This document shows positions 7,734 to 15,328 of a DNA stretch of 24,979 nt, one piece after another (within the stretch, counting starts at the first letter, position 1; each line of letters opens with the position of its first letter). The notes below the pieces were generated by a model. The model saw only the letters and a program-made list of their open reading frames with translations, searched no databases and was not told the origin of the DNA. Location: positions 1 through 24,979 of the forward strand of contig CAZIMT010000030.1 of NCBI GenBank assembly GCA_964540295.1, read 5' to 3'. The stretch comes from CAZCPB01 sp964540295 (lineage in GTDB: Bacteria; Planctomycetota; Phycisphaerae; Phycisphaerales; UBA1924). The position numbers and the translations under genes were made by a program.

Positions 7734-8681
7734 TCAGAGCGGTTCGTGGCGTGATCGAGACCATTCCACTGTTTTCGCGAGCCCTTCACGGAGAGACACA
7801 CGCGGCGACCATCCGATGATGGACCGCGTTTCTTCGACCTTCGCAGCGCCGACCTGCTCGTCGGGTCTGGTCGGCACGGCCCCGAAGATCGGCGGCGGCC
7901 CGCCGGGGATGATCTCGGCAAGCGTCTCGACGACGCTGCGCACGGTGGTGAGCACGCCGGTGCCGATATCGATAGTGCGTCCATCAACACCCGAGCAAGC
8001 CGCGATCGCAAGGATCCCGTCCACCACGTCGTCAACGAAGATCCAATCGACGAGGCGTGTGCCCGACGAGATCTTGGGCGCTCGACCGGCGCGGAGTGAG
8101 GCGATGGTGCTGGGGATGAGTTTCTTCGCATCGTGCTGCCCAGGGCCGTAGACCATGAAGAGGCGGGCGACGGCGACGGGGAGTTGGAAGAGCGAGTGGA
8201 ACATATGGCCGTAGGCTGCCGCGGCCCACTTGCTCAGCGCGTACGGCGACGACACGATGTTGGCCGCGCTGTTTGAAGCAGAGCTCGGATCGGGGACCTC
8301 GAGCGATCCGGCGAGGACGACCTTGGCTCGCGTGGTTTCCGCTATGCACGTAAGAAGGTTCACGGTGCTTGCGAGGTTGTTCTGGAAGGTGGGGATCACA
8401 CGCGAGAGATCGCGGGCCGCGAAGGGATGACCGGCGAGGTGGATCACGAACTCGGGGCGCAGCGTTTCGATGAGCGAGCGGCATTGGTCGATCGATGCGA
8501 GATCGCAGGCGTTGATCGCGAACATTTCGGGGCTGGATGCGTTGGACAGGCGGCGGCTCGTTCCGTGGACGACCGCGTCGAAGCCAACCAGCTTTGACGC
8601 GACCGCGCGGCCGATGAAGCCTGTCGCGCCGGTGACGAGCACCCGGCGGGCTGACCACGAATTGTCCGGGCCATCTCTCAC
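7734..8681 (-). CDS. NAD-dependent epimerase/dehydratase (extended SDR)
   Basis: A 315-residue extended short-chain dehydrogenase. VLVTGATGFIG near residues 13-23 is the NAD(P)-binding glycine motif, LAGHPF replaces the usual D-x-A-A region, and SPYALSKW carries the catalytic Tyr-x-x-x-Lys. VYGPGQHD and VDWIFVDDVVDG are the typical substrate-domain landmarks. The open frame extends to 8738, but the N-terminal part is arginine-rich and unlike the family. The GTG at 8681 has AGAGGA seven bases upstream and starts just before the fold, so I prefer it. It probably epimerises, reduces or dehydrates a nucleotide sugar for the glycan. It could be the 4-ketoreductase or the 4,6-dehydratase that the cytidylyltransferase branch needs; the sequence does not settle which. 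Confidence 0.85.
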   Translation of the reverse strand: MRDGPDNSWSARRVLVTGATGFIGRAVASKLVGFDAVVHGTSRRLSNASSPEMFAINACDLASIDQCRSLIETLRPEFVIHLAGHPFAARDLSRVIPTFQNNLASTVNLLTCIAETTRAKVVLAGSLEVPDPSSASNSAANIVSSPYALSKWAAAAYGHMFHSLFQLPVAVARLFMVYGPGQHDAKKLIPSTIASLRAGRAPKISSGTRLVDWIFVDDVVDGILAIAACSGVDGRTIDIGTGVLTTVRSVVETLAEIIPGGPPPIFGAVPTRPDEQVGAAKVEETRSIIGWSPRVSLREGLAKTVEWSRSRHEPL

Positions 8682-8795
8682 GCACAAGTCCTCTGAGCGA
8701 GTTCGTCTCGCCCGGCGCCGGGTTTCACACGAACACATCTCGCCCGACGATGTTATCGGCGTATACCACGATCACCTGAACGCACGCCGAGGAAA

Positions 8796-10136
8796 TCAAC
8801 CGAGACCGACGCCGAGGTATGGGGTGTAGGATGATTTGTCGAGCATGCGCCGTGTGTCCATGAGCAAAGGCCTGGGGTTCATCGCCCTGAGAAGTCTCGG
8901 GAGCACGCGGAACTCGGGCCAGCGCGTGACGACGATGACCGCGTTGGCGTTTTCGAGAGCCGACTGAAGAGAGTCACAAATCTGGACCTTGCGCGCGCCC
9001 ATGACGGCGCTGGCCGCGCGGTTGGCGATGGGGTCGAAGGCGCGGATGATCGCGCCGCGAGCGAGAAGCTGGTCGATGATCGGGAACGCGGGCGACTCGC
9101 GGACATCGTCGGTGCCGGGCTTGAAAGCGAGGCCGAGCACGGCCACGTTCTTTCCTTGAAGTGAGCCGAGCGTGGATTCGACCTTCGCGATCACACGGCC
9201 CGGTTGCTCAGCGTTGACGCGGAGCACGGCGTTCAGCAGGCTTGTTTCCTGCCCGGTCTGATTGCCCCACGACGAGAGCGCTTTGACGTCCTTGGGGAAG
9301 CAACTTCCGCCGAAGCCGCACCCCGGGGAGAGAAAGCTTGAGATCCCGGCGGTGGAGCGTTTGCCGTGAGGATCGACAAAGGTGAACTCGCGCGCCAGGT
9401 GCAGGCCTCGCATGACTTCCATCGCGTCCACGCCGGGCACTGTCGCGCAAAGGTTGGCGATCTCGTTGGCGAACGAGATCATGGTGGCAAGCAGCGAGTT
9501 GGACGTGTACTTGATGAACTCGGCCGTGGCGTTGCCGGTGTGAAGGCGCGGGCAGTCTTTGAACGAGCTGTAGAGCTCGTCGGTGGCGGCGATGGTGCGG
9601 GCGTCGATGCCGCCGCAGACGATGCGGTCGGGGAACATGAAATCGTCGATGGCTTGGCCTTCGGAGAGAAACTCTGGGTTCATGCCGACGCCGAAGTCTG
9701 TTCCAGCCTTCTTCTTCGAGTATTCTTCGAGGATCGGCAGCACGACGCGGTCAGTGGTGCCTGGAACGACAGTGCTTTTCACGACGACGACGTGGTACGA
9801 ACGCTTTTTCTTGAGCGCGGCCCCGATCTGACGCGTGGCTTGTTTCACGGCCGTGAGGTCGATGGTCTTGCCGTCGAACGGTGTGCCGGTGGCGATCAGC
9901 GTGAGTTCGGAATCGAGCACGGCCTCTTCAAGGTTGGTTGTCGCGTGCAGTGATTTGCCCGAGTGCTTGGTGAGCAGCGCATCAAGCCCCGGCTCGTGAA
10001 AGGGCGAGACGGCTCGCGTGATCGACTCGACCTTGCTCGCGTCCGAATCTACGCACACGACATGGTGCCCGCGATCAGCCAGGCACGCGCCGGTGACCAG
10101 CCCGACATAGCCGGTGCCGATGATCGAGACTCTCAT
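8796..10136 (-). CDS. ugd: UDP-glucose 6-dehydrogenase (nucleotide-sugar dehydrogenase)
   Basis: A 446-residue NAD-dependent enzyme that oxidises UDP-glucose twice to UDP-glucuronate. The N-terminal NAD site is IIGTGYVGLVTG (about 5-16), then STVVPGTTD and NPEFLSEG. The catalytic region has AEFIKYTSN (catalytic Lys and Asn) and PGCGFGGSCFPKD with the nucleophile Cys279. The C-terminal UDP-binding domain contains LGLAFKPGTDDVRESPA. UDP-ManNAc and GDP-mannose dehydrogenases share this architecture; UDP-glucose is preferred because the gene overlaps by 4 bases (ATGA) with a UDP-glucuronate decarboxylase-like gene. The ATG at 10136 is chosen over an upstream in-frame GTG/ATG region because it begins directly at the first beta strand. 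Confidence 0.92.
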   Translation of the reverse strand: MRVSIIGTGYVGLVTGACLADRGHHVVCVDSDASKVESITRAVSPFHEPGLDALLTKHSGKSLHATTNLEEAVLDSELTLIATGTPFDGKTIDLTAVKQATRQIGAALKKKRSYHVVVVKSTVVPGTTDRVVLPILEEYSKKKAGTDFGVGMNPEFLSEGQAIDDFMFPDRIVCGGIDARTIAATDELYSSFKDCPRLHTGNATAEFIKYTSNSLLATMISFANEIANLCATVPGVDAMEVMRGLHLAREFTFVDPHGKRSTAGISSFLSPGCGFGGSCFPKDVKALSSWGNQTGQETSLLNAVLRVNAEQPGRVIAKVESTLGSLQGKNVAVLGLAFKPGTDDVRESPAFPIIDQLLARGAIIRAFDPIANRAASAVMGARKVQICDSLQSALENANAVIVVTRWPEFRVLPRLLRAMNPRPLLMDTRRMLDKSSYTPYLGVGLG

Positions 10137-11290
10137 GTGCCCAGCGCCCCGGTGCGGGTCGGCGTGGTCGAGGCCCACGGCTCGGGCGTTGCGTCTTGAT
10201 TGCCATGGTACCACAGCAGAGAGCGCACCAGCCCGTCGTCGAACGTGACGGCCGGGTTGTACCCGACGTGCTCGCGAGCCTTCTTGATGATCGGGCAGCG
10301 GCGGTTGGGGTTGTCGACCATGTACTCGCGATCTTGGCTGGGCTGATAGACGACCTTGCCCTTGTAACCGAAGAGCTTCTTGGCCTGCTCCGCGACCATG
10401 CCAGCGAGTTGCTTGACGGAGATCTCGGGCGTTTCGGTGCCGATGTTGTACGCCTCGCCGTTCTGCCCGCGGGTCATGACCTTGTAGTACCCGATGACAG
10501 CGTCTGAGACATAGCAGAACGTGCGGGTCGCGGAGCCGTCGGAGAGCATGACCAGGTCGTGCCCGGCGAGGACGTCGCGCGCGAAGTCTGGGAGCACGCG
10601 GCCGTCGTTGATTTTGAGGCCCGGGCCGTAGTTGTTGAAGGGGCGAGCGATGCGGGCGGGCACGCCGTGCTGTCGGGCGTAGACCGCGCAGAACGTCTCA
10701 CCGAAGCGTTTGGCCTCGTCATAGCACGCACGCGGGCCGGTGCAGGAGACGAGCCCGCGGTAGGTTTCGGCGGTGGGGATGTTGGCCGGGTCGGGGTCGC
10801 CGTAGATCTCGCTGCTGGAAAGAAAGAGCAGCCCGCGTACGGCGTGGGGCTTGCCAGCCCTGTCGCGAGCGTAGTCCAAAAGGTTTCGAAGGCCGTTGAT
10901 GTTGGCGTCCATCGTCTCGACGGGGTGGGCGCGGTAGTACGTGGGCGACGCGATCGACGCGGCGTGGATGATGTATTCGAAGGGCGCGAAGTTGGCTGGG
11001 AGCGGGGCACGCATGTCGTGCTTGATGAGCTTGAGGTCGTTGCCCTGGCTGAGCGTGCTGAGCCATTCCGGCGTGCCGCGTGCGAAGTTGTCGTAGACGG
11101 TGAGCTCGATGCGGTCGGCCTTGGCGGCGTTGCGGTTGTAGTGGGTGACGCCCTGCGTGAAGTAGTAGCCCAAGAAGCCCGCGCCGCCGGTGACGAGCAG
11201 GTGGCGGCCAGCCATCTCACGCCACTCGGTGGTGAGCGAGGAGACGATGAAATCAAGGTCGGCTTTGACAACGTCGGCGGCGTTTTTCAT
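10133..11290 (-). CDS. UDP-glucuronate decarboxylase-like extended SDR (UDP-xylose synthase type)
   Basis: A 385-residue extended SDR. VTGGAGFLG at 33-41 binds NAD. SSSEIYGDP and the YDEAKRFGE segment closely match the UXS family, whose members read S-x-S-E-V-Y-G-D-P and Y-D-E-G-K-R; the segment supplies catalytic Tyr-x-x-x-Lys. ARPFNNYGPG and RTFCYVSDAV continue the family pattern. UXS converts UDP-glucuronate to UDP-xylose. A dTDP-glucose 4,6-dehydratase-like activity is the main alternative. The N-terminus carries about 25 extra residues before the fold; the ATG at 11290 is preceded by TAGGAA at good spacing. The stop codon overlaps the start of ugd, so the two are translationally coupled and could make UDP-xylose as a pair. 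Confidence 0.85.
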   Translation of the reverse strand: MKNAADVVKADLDFIVSSLTTEWREMAGRHLLVTGGAGFLGYYFTQGVTHYNRNAAKADRIELTVYDNFARGTPEWLSTLSQGNDLKLIKHDMRAPLPANFAPFEYIIHAASIASPTYYRAHPVETMDANINGLRNLLDYARDRAGKPHAVRGLLFLSSSEIYGDPDPANIPTAETYRGLVSCTGPRACYDEAKRFGETFCAVYARQHGVPARIARPFNNYGPGLKINDGRVLPDFARDVLAGHDLVMLSDGSATRTFCYVSDAVIGYYKVMTRGQNGEAYNIGTETPEISVKQLAGMVAEQAKKLFGYKGKVVYQPSQDREYMVDNPNRRCPIIKKAREHVGYNPAVTFDDGLVRSLLWYHGNQDATPEPWASTTPTRTGALGT

Positions 11291-11388
11291 TTCGAAGTTC
11301 CTAACGGCGTTCTCACAGACGTTTTCTGGTCGGTCTACTGAGAGTGTATTTCAGAATGAAAGATGGAGTGAGGGAAGGAGAGAGAGAA

Positions 11389-11411
11389 GAGGAAGGTTGA
11401 AAACCTGCCAC
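11389..11411. repeat. Degenerate REP-like palindrome (AGGTT-GAA-AACCT)
   Basis: GAGGAAGGTTGAAAACCTGCC here matches the perfect palindrome at 17161-17183 with one internal change that breaks one arm. The flanks are also alike (GAAGAGG before, CAC after). It lies in the 161-base gap between the methyltransferase and decarboxylase-like genes. Confidence 0.7.
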
Positions 11412-11451
11412 ACTAGATTGGTAGTTCAGAGAAATCCTTCGCAGCGAGCCG

Positions 11452-12708
11452 TCACGAGATGACCATGACTTCGGGGATCGGCACGACGAACTGGCCTCCC
11501 CATTCGCGGATGAAATGGTTCTGTCTGATGATCTCGTCCTTGAGATTCCACGGGAGAATAAGCAGATAATCAGGCTTGGTCTGGCGGATGACCTCGGGGT
11601 CGCGGATCGGGATGCGCGTGCCGGGGAGGTAGTTGCCTTTTTTCTTGGGGTTGCGGTCGACGGTGTAGTCGAGGAAATCGGTACGGATGCCGCAGTAGTT
11701 GAGCAGGGTGTTGCCCTTGCCGGGCGCTCCATAGCCGGCGACAGACTTGCCGCGGCTCTTGGCGTCGATGAGGAAGCTGAGGAGCTTGCGTTTGGTGTCG
11801 TGGACTTTGGGGGCGAAGGCAAGGTACGGGGCCAGCGTGTCAAAGCCGCGGGCACGCTCGCGCTGTGCGAAGTCATGGACGCGCTGCGAGACAGGCACCG
11901 CGGAGTTGGCCTGCTGGCGAGCGTAGATGCGGAGCGAGCCGCCGTGGGTGTCGACGTCTTCGACATCGAAGACGGTGAGGCCTTGCGCGGCGAAGATCTT
12001 CTGGACGGTGAGGAACCCCAGGTACGAGAAGTGCTCGTGATAGATGGTGTCGAAGAGGTTCTGGTCGATGAGGCTCATCACGTGAGGGAACTCCATCGTG
12101 ACGATGCCGGTTGGTTTGAGGAGGACGCGCACGCCGCCGACGAAGTCGTTGATGTCGGGGACGTGCGCGAGGACGTTGTTGGCGACCATGAGGTCGGCCT
12201 GCTCGTGAGACTTGAGCAGTTTGTTGGCGAGTGCCACGCCGAAGAACTCTGAGATCGTGGGAACGCCCTTGGCGATCGCGGCCTGCGCAACGTTTGCCGC
12301 GGGTTCGACGCCGAGGACGGGGACGCCGAGCTTCTGGAAGTACTGAAGCAGGTACCCGTCGTTGCTGGCGAGCTCGACGGCCAGGCTGGTCGGGCCGAGG
12401 TTGAACCGGTCTTTCATCGCGGCGCAGTACGCCTTGGCGTGGGCGAGCATGGTGTCGGAGAAGCTGGAAAAATAGGCATAGTCATTAAAGATCTCGGCCG
12501 GGCTGACGTACTCGTCGAGCTGGACCAGGAAGCACTGGTCGCAGGTGCGGACGTGGAGCGGGTAGAAGGGCTCCATGTGGTTAAGCTCTTCGGGCGTGAC
12601 GTGCCGCTGGCAGAGCGGGGACATTCCAAGGTCGACGAACGTGTGCGTGAGTGAGGCGGCGCAGAAGCGGCACTTGGGTGTTGAGCTTGCGTTCTGCGGC
12701 GTGGGCAT
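11452..12708 (-). CDS. Three-domain SAM-dependent sugar C-methyltransferase
   Basis: A 418-residue protein with the layout of NDP-hexose 3-C-methyltransferases (TylC3/NovU type). An N-terminal zinc knuckle has two CxxC pairs (Cys13/Cys16 and Cys56/Cys59). The SAM-binding domain has VELASNDGYLLQYF at about 111-124 and the FPHVMSLIDQN/YHEHFSYLG stretch typical of the family. The C-terminal domain begins around GKSVAGYGAPGKGNTLLNYCG and ends with LILPWNLKDEI. The expected reaction is transfer of a methyl group to a carbon of a keto-sugar nucleotide. The frame is open to 12822, but the upstream part is low-complexity Arg/Pro. The ATG at 12708 follows a GCGGAG sequence and lies 16 bases after the previous stop. 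O- or N-methylation of a sugar cannot be excluded. Confidence 0.9.
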   Translation of the reverse strand: MPTPQNASSTPKCRFCAASLTHTFVDLGMSPLCQRHVTPEELNHMEPFYPLHVRTCDQCFLVQLDEYVSPAEIFNDYAYFSSFSDTMLAHAKAYCAAMKDRFNLGPTSLAVELASNDGYLLQYFQKLGVPVLGVEPAANVAQAAIAKGVPTISEFFGVALANKLLKSHEQADLMVANNVLAHVPDINDFVGGVRVLLKPTGIVTMEFPHVMSLIDQNLFDTIYHEHFSYLGFLTVQKIFAAQGLTVFDVEDVDTHGGSLRIYARQQANSAVPVSQRVHDFAQRERARGFDTLAPYLAFAPKVHDTKRKLLSFLIDAKSRGKSVAGYGAPGKGNTLLNYCGIRTDFLDYTVDRNPKKKGNYLPGTRIPIRDPEVIRQTKPDYLLILPWNLKDEIIRQNHFIREWGGQFVVPIPEVMVIS

Positions 12709-12724
12709 TCGAAGTGGTCTCCGC

Positions 12725-13981
12725 TTAAACGCGCGGGCGTGTGCTGGTGACCGGGCCCGCGGCGGGGGCTGCGTTGGGGTTGGTCGCTGGGTTCGGGACG
12801 ATCGCTGGGTTCGTGGCGACAACCCCGGTGGGGCCGATGTACCCGGCCGTGCCCGTGGGCATCGCGGCGCTCAGTTCGACTTCGGCGGCAAGCTCTTCGA
12901 GAGCGCGACGGCGCTGCTGCATCATGTCGGTCTCGGGCAGACCCACGGCCTTAAGCACCTCGGCCCAGCGATACACGTGGTCGTGCTTGCGGAGTGAGTT
13001 CACGATGTTCGCGCGGCGAATGCGTTCCACGCGCTGCGGGTCGGCGTCGAGCGCGTCGAGAATCGGCGCGATGTCCACCGAATCGAACGGCAGCGGGATC
13101 ACCGCATCGGGCCAGCCGAAAAGAGTGTCGAAGGAGTTGGTGCGAGGGGCGTCGCCGATGAGCACCGTGCCCGCGGCCGCTCCTTCGAAATAGCGGTAGC
13201 CCAGCTCGCGCTGCCCTCTGGTCCGGCTCGGCTCGTTGCAGGTCGCGGTGTTGACGAGGAAGTATCGCGTGCGCTGGATGAGCCCGGCGAGGCGCTGGCG
13301 GTGCTCGCGGTGGTCGGTGAACCGGGCGTTCTCGAAGGTGTCGTAGTGATAGAACCAGTCATCTCTCTGAGCGCGGCGGAGGAGCGCGGCGTGCGTCTGA
13401 GGCGGGCGTCGGCCCATGGCGTAGAAATCGATCACGCGAGCCGGGGGACGCGGGAACGGGCAGAGAGCTAGCGCGTCCACGGACGGTGGGACGAAATAGC
13501 ACGGGCGGCGCGTCGCGTGGGCGAGCGCTTCAACCGAGCCCTCGAAGGAGACGAAGATGACATCGAAGCGGCGGAGGAGGTCCATCGCGCCACTGTTCTT
13601 GGGGATCTCGTGAGTCCAGAGTTCGTCGATGTAGCAGGCGGAAACGTCCGCGGCCGAGTGCAACCGGGACCACGGCACTAGCGGGTAGAGATCAGGAAAG
13701 CTCTGCATCAAGTAGAACAGCAGCGAGTACCGGCGTTCGAGGGGCGGGGAGAAGAGGCGTGGGGCCCGGAGCGTACTGTCGAGCCGGTCGGCGATCCACC
13801 GCAGTGTGGGGTTGCGCACTTGCTCGTGGATCGGCGAGAGAATCTCGCAACGGTCGAGCTCGGCGATCTGGTCTTCAAACTCGAAACGAAGACAACGAGA
13901 AAGCACCGGGTTCATCATCCGGTTCGAAACGCACAAGACCCGCGGGCTCGGCGTGGTTCGGATTGGTCTCAGCCAGGTCAC
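12725..13981 (-). CDS. Glycosyltransferase-like protein with CgeB/Glyco_trans_1_2-type C-terminal region
   Basis: A 418-residue protein. The first strand is RVLCVSN at 14-20. The best functional clue is the segment from RTRYFLVNTA to RELGYRYFEGAAAGTVLIGDAP, followed by FGWPDAVIPLPF. It resembles the donor-binding half of GT-B glycosyltransferases with a Glyco_trans_1_2 domain, in which a Y-F-E-x-x-x-x-G core holds the conserved acidic residue. The last 45 residues are Pro/Ala/Asn/Thr-rich and probably disordered. The GTG start at 13981 is supported by GAGGAG five bases upstream, and any later start would cut the first strand. It is the first gene of the eight-gene minus-strand cluster. Donor and acceptor are unknown. 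Confidence 0.7.
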   Translation of the reverse strand: MTWLRPIRTTPSPRVLCVSNRMMNPVLSRCLRFEFEDQIAELDRCEILSPIHEQVRNPTLRWIADRLDSTLRAPRLFSPPLERRYSLLFYLMQSFPDLYPLVPWSRLHSAADVSACYIDELWTHEIPKNSGAMDLLRRFDVIFVSFEGSVEALAHATRRPCYFVPPSVDALALCPFPRPPARVIDFYAMGRRPPQTHAALLRRAQRDDWFYHYDTFENARFTDHREHRQRLAGLIQRTRYFLVNTATCNEPSRTRGQRELGYRYFEGAAAGTVLIGDAPRTNSFDTLFGWPDAVIPLPFDSVDIAPILDALDADPQRVERIRRANIVNSLRKHDHVYRWAEVLKAVGLPETDMMQQRRRALEELAAEVELSAAMPTGTAGYIGPTGVVATNPAIVPNPATNPNAAPAAGPVTSTRPRV

Positions 13982-14240
13982 GGTTCTCCTCGCGCTCGTC
14001 GTCGCCTCATCATGCGACGGGCTGGCCCAAAGGCGGCCCGAGTCGCTCTATCGCCCAGACGGTGAGGGAGGCTTAGACCAAATCTGGGAGATGGAGCGAA
14101 CCGTGCCGTCCCCTGTTCGTTCTGAAACGACGCCAGAGAAACCCTGTGGGGGGCTGGATCGCGCGTTGGAAGTTTGGCGTGAGTCATCATCGAGGAATCC
14201 GGACAATCGAGACGCGGCGATTCGAAGACGCGGTTGCGAT

Positions 14241-14260
14241 GCCGACGTAGAAACGTCGGC
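14241..14260. repeat. Perfect palindromic hairpin, GCCGACG arms
   Basis: GCCGACG (14241-14247) and CGTCGGC (14254-14260) enclose a TAGAAA loop. The arm-and-A-rich-loop design resembles the REP-like elements at 17161 and 17217, though the sequence differs. No T run follows on either strand, so it is not a terminator. Confidence 0.7.
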
Positions 14261-14331
14261 GCGAGCGTTCAACTTTCCCTAGGGTTCAGGGGGCGCTCTC
14301 TCGCACACGAAGCGGCGGCCACCAAGAGAGA

Positions 14332-14360
14332 ATGAGCGGACGGTCGCACACACCGCTCAT
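14332..14360. repeat. Inverted repeat, 8-bp arms with 13-base spacer
   Basis: ATGAGCGG (14332-14339) and CCGCTCAT (14353-14360) are perfect reverse complements. The site lies about 350 bases ahead of the glycan cluster's first gene and 200 bases beyond the rpsG terminator. It could be an operator or a structured leader; nothing else supports either. Confidence 0.55.
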
Positions 14361-14563
14361 GCTGAAAAAACAGCCCCGGGGCGACGATGGACGGCGAGTC
14401 TATCGAGAGTCCAGTGGTCCATCATCATACATCGCGGTACGAAGTCTGCACGGCACGCGAGCGGGGTGGTTCCCTCAATTGCAGCAGCGAGAACTGTGGC
14501 CGACTTGCCAGATTTACCAAGGCATACTTGGGAATTCTCGTGTCGCACACCGCAGCGGGCAAG

Positions 14564-14591
14564 AAAAAACCCTGCGAAGAGTCGCAGGGTT
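14564..14591 (-). terminator. Strong intrinsic terminator of the rpsL-rpsG unit
   Basis: On the minus strand, AACCCTGCGA pairs perfectly with TCGCAGGGTT around a 4-base loop (10-bp stem at 14568-14577 and 14582-14591) and is followed by a run of six T residues. It lies about 90 bases after the rpsG stop. Confidence 0.93.
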
Positions 14592-14652
14592 CGGAGGAAT
14601 CTTCGTGAGGTCTTTCGTTCTGTAGGACCACGCCTGACCGCGGGTTCCAAGG

Positions 14653-14685
14653 TTCGGACAAATTTCGGACAATTTTCGGATCAGT
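14653..14685 (+). repeat. Three 11-bp direct repeats overlapping the rpsG stop codon
   Basis: TTCGGACAAAT (14653-14663), TTCGGACAATT (14664-14674) and a partial TTCGGATCAGT (14675-14685) follow one another with an 11-bp period. The last copy includes the rpsG stop codon, so the array lies in the start of its 3' untranslated region. Confidence 0.65.
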
Positions 14686-15175
14686 TCGCAAAGTGAGCGA
14701 ACGCGCGGTTGGCCTCGGCCATGCGGTGGGTCTGGTCGCGAGTCTGCATCGCCTTGCCCTCGCCCTTGGCGGCGTTATAGATTTCGTCGGCGAGCCGCTC
14801 GGCCATGGGGCGGCCCTTCTCGGCGCGGGTCGAGTCGATCACCCAGCGGAAGGCCAGCGACTGCTGACGCTTCTTGTTGACCTGCATCGGCACCTGGTAG
14901 TTCGCACCACCGATGCGCTTGCTGCGGACTTCGACGAATGGCTTGACCTTGTCGATCGCCAGTTCGAAAGCCTCCACCGCCGTCGCAGGCTTGTCAGGCG
15001 AGGTCTCTTTTTCGAGCTTCTTGGTGATGATATCGAGGCAATCGTACATCACGCGCTGCGCGACGGCCTTTTTGCCGTCGTACATAATGCAGTTGATGAA
15101 ACGAGCGACAACGATGTTGCCGTGACGCGGGTCAGGGCGGAGCTGCGTGTTCGAACGAGTGATGCGACCGCCCAT
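14681..15175 (-). CDS. rpsG: 30S ribosomal protein S7
   Basis: A 164-residue protein that nucleates assembly of the 30S head by binding the 3' domain of 16S rRNA. Family landmarks are present in order: an N-terminal LRPDPRHGN (usual LPDPKFG), ARFINCIMYDGKKAVAQ, VKPFVEVRSKRIGGANYQVP, AFRWVIDSTR and the near-terminal HRMAEANRAFAHFAN. It is about eight residues longer than the common 156-residue form, mostly through a KETSPDKP insertion near 57-64. AAAGGAG seven bases before the ATG is a strong ribosome-binding site. The gene follows rpsL with a 153-base gap, unusually wide for this pair, and is followed by a strong terminator with no fusA or tuf downstream. Confidence 0.97.
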   Translation of the reverse strand: MGGRITRSNTQLRPDPRHGNIVVARFINCIMYDGKKAVAQRVMYDCLDIITKKLEKETSPDKPATAVEAFELAIDKVKPFVEVRSKRIGGANYQVPMQVNKKRQQSLAFRWVIDSTRAEKGRPMAERLADEIYNAAKGEGKAMQTRDQTHRMAEANRAFAHFAN

Positions 15176-15302
15176 GATGAAACTCCTTTGGCTCGGCTCC
15201 CGGGTGTTGGCCCGACGGGGGCCGACCGAGGACTTCGTTCACCGCGTGGCCTGGGAAAGCCTGTCGCGGTTACTTGCCCGTGCAAATTGTGTGGAAAAAC
15301 TC

Positions 15303-15325
15303 ATAAAAACGGTGAAAAAGCCGTT
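15303..15325 (-). terminator. Possible weak terminator or attenuator between rpsL and rpsG
   Basis: Just after the rpsL stop on the minus strand, AACGG pairs with CCGTT around an 8-base T-rich loop and leads into a short T run. The 5-bp stem is weak. If real, it would lower rpsG transcription relative to rpsL. Confidence 0.3.
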
Positions 15326-15328
15326 GGC

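Larger units (their letters stand above)
13982..14563. other. Non-coding stretch between the rpsG terminator and the glycan cluster
   Basis: About 580 bases without a convincing gene. It must contain the promoter of the minus-strand cluster, but I see no strong -35/-10 pair. It holds the inverted repeats listed at 14241-14260 and 14332-14360, and a small GCTG-A6-CAGC hairpin at 14361-14374. A plus-strand open frame with a signal-peptide-like start was considered and rejected. Confidence 0.6.

Noticed and set aside
8711..8722. 12-bp perfect palindrome CCCGGCGCCGGG
   Set aside because: Short self-complementary GC strings are expected by chance in DNA of this composition, and no T run or repeat copy accompanies it.
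13953..14282. Plus-strand open frame with a signal-peptide-like start (GTG, then a hydrophobic stretch ending in ASSC)
   Set aside because: There is no ribosome-binding site, it overlaps the start and Shine-Dalgarno region of the minus-strand glycosyltransferase, codon use is irregular, and the lipobox is non-canonical. Probably chance, though a small secreted protein is not fully excluded.
14332..14625. 97-codon plus-strand open frame over the rpsG terminator
   Set aside because: It reads through a perfect terminator hairpin and inverted repeats, has no ribosome-binding site and no recognisable motif.
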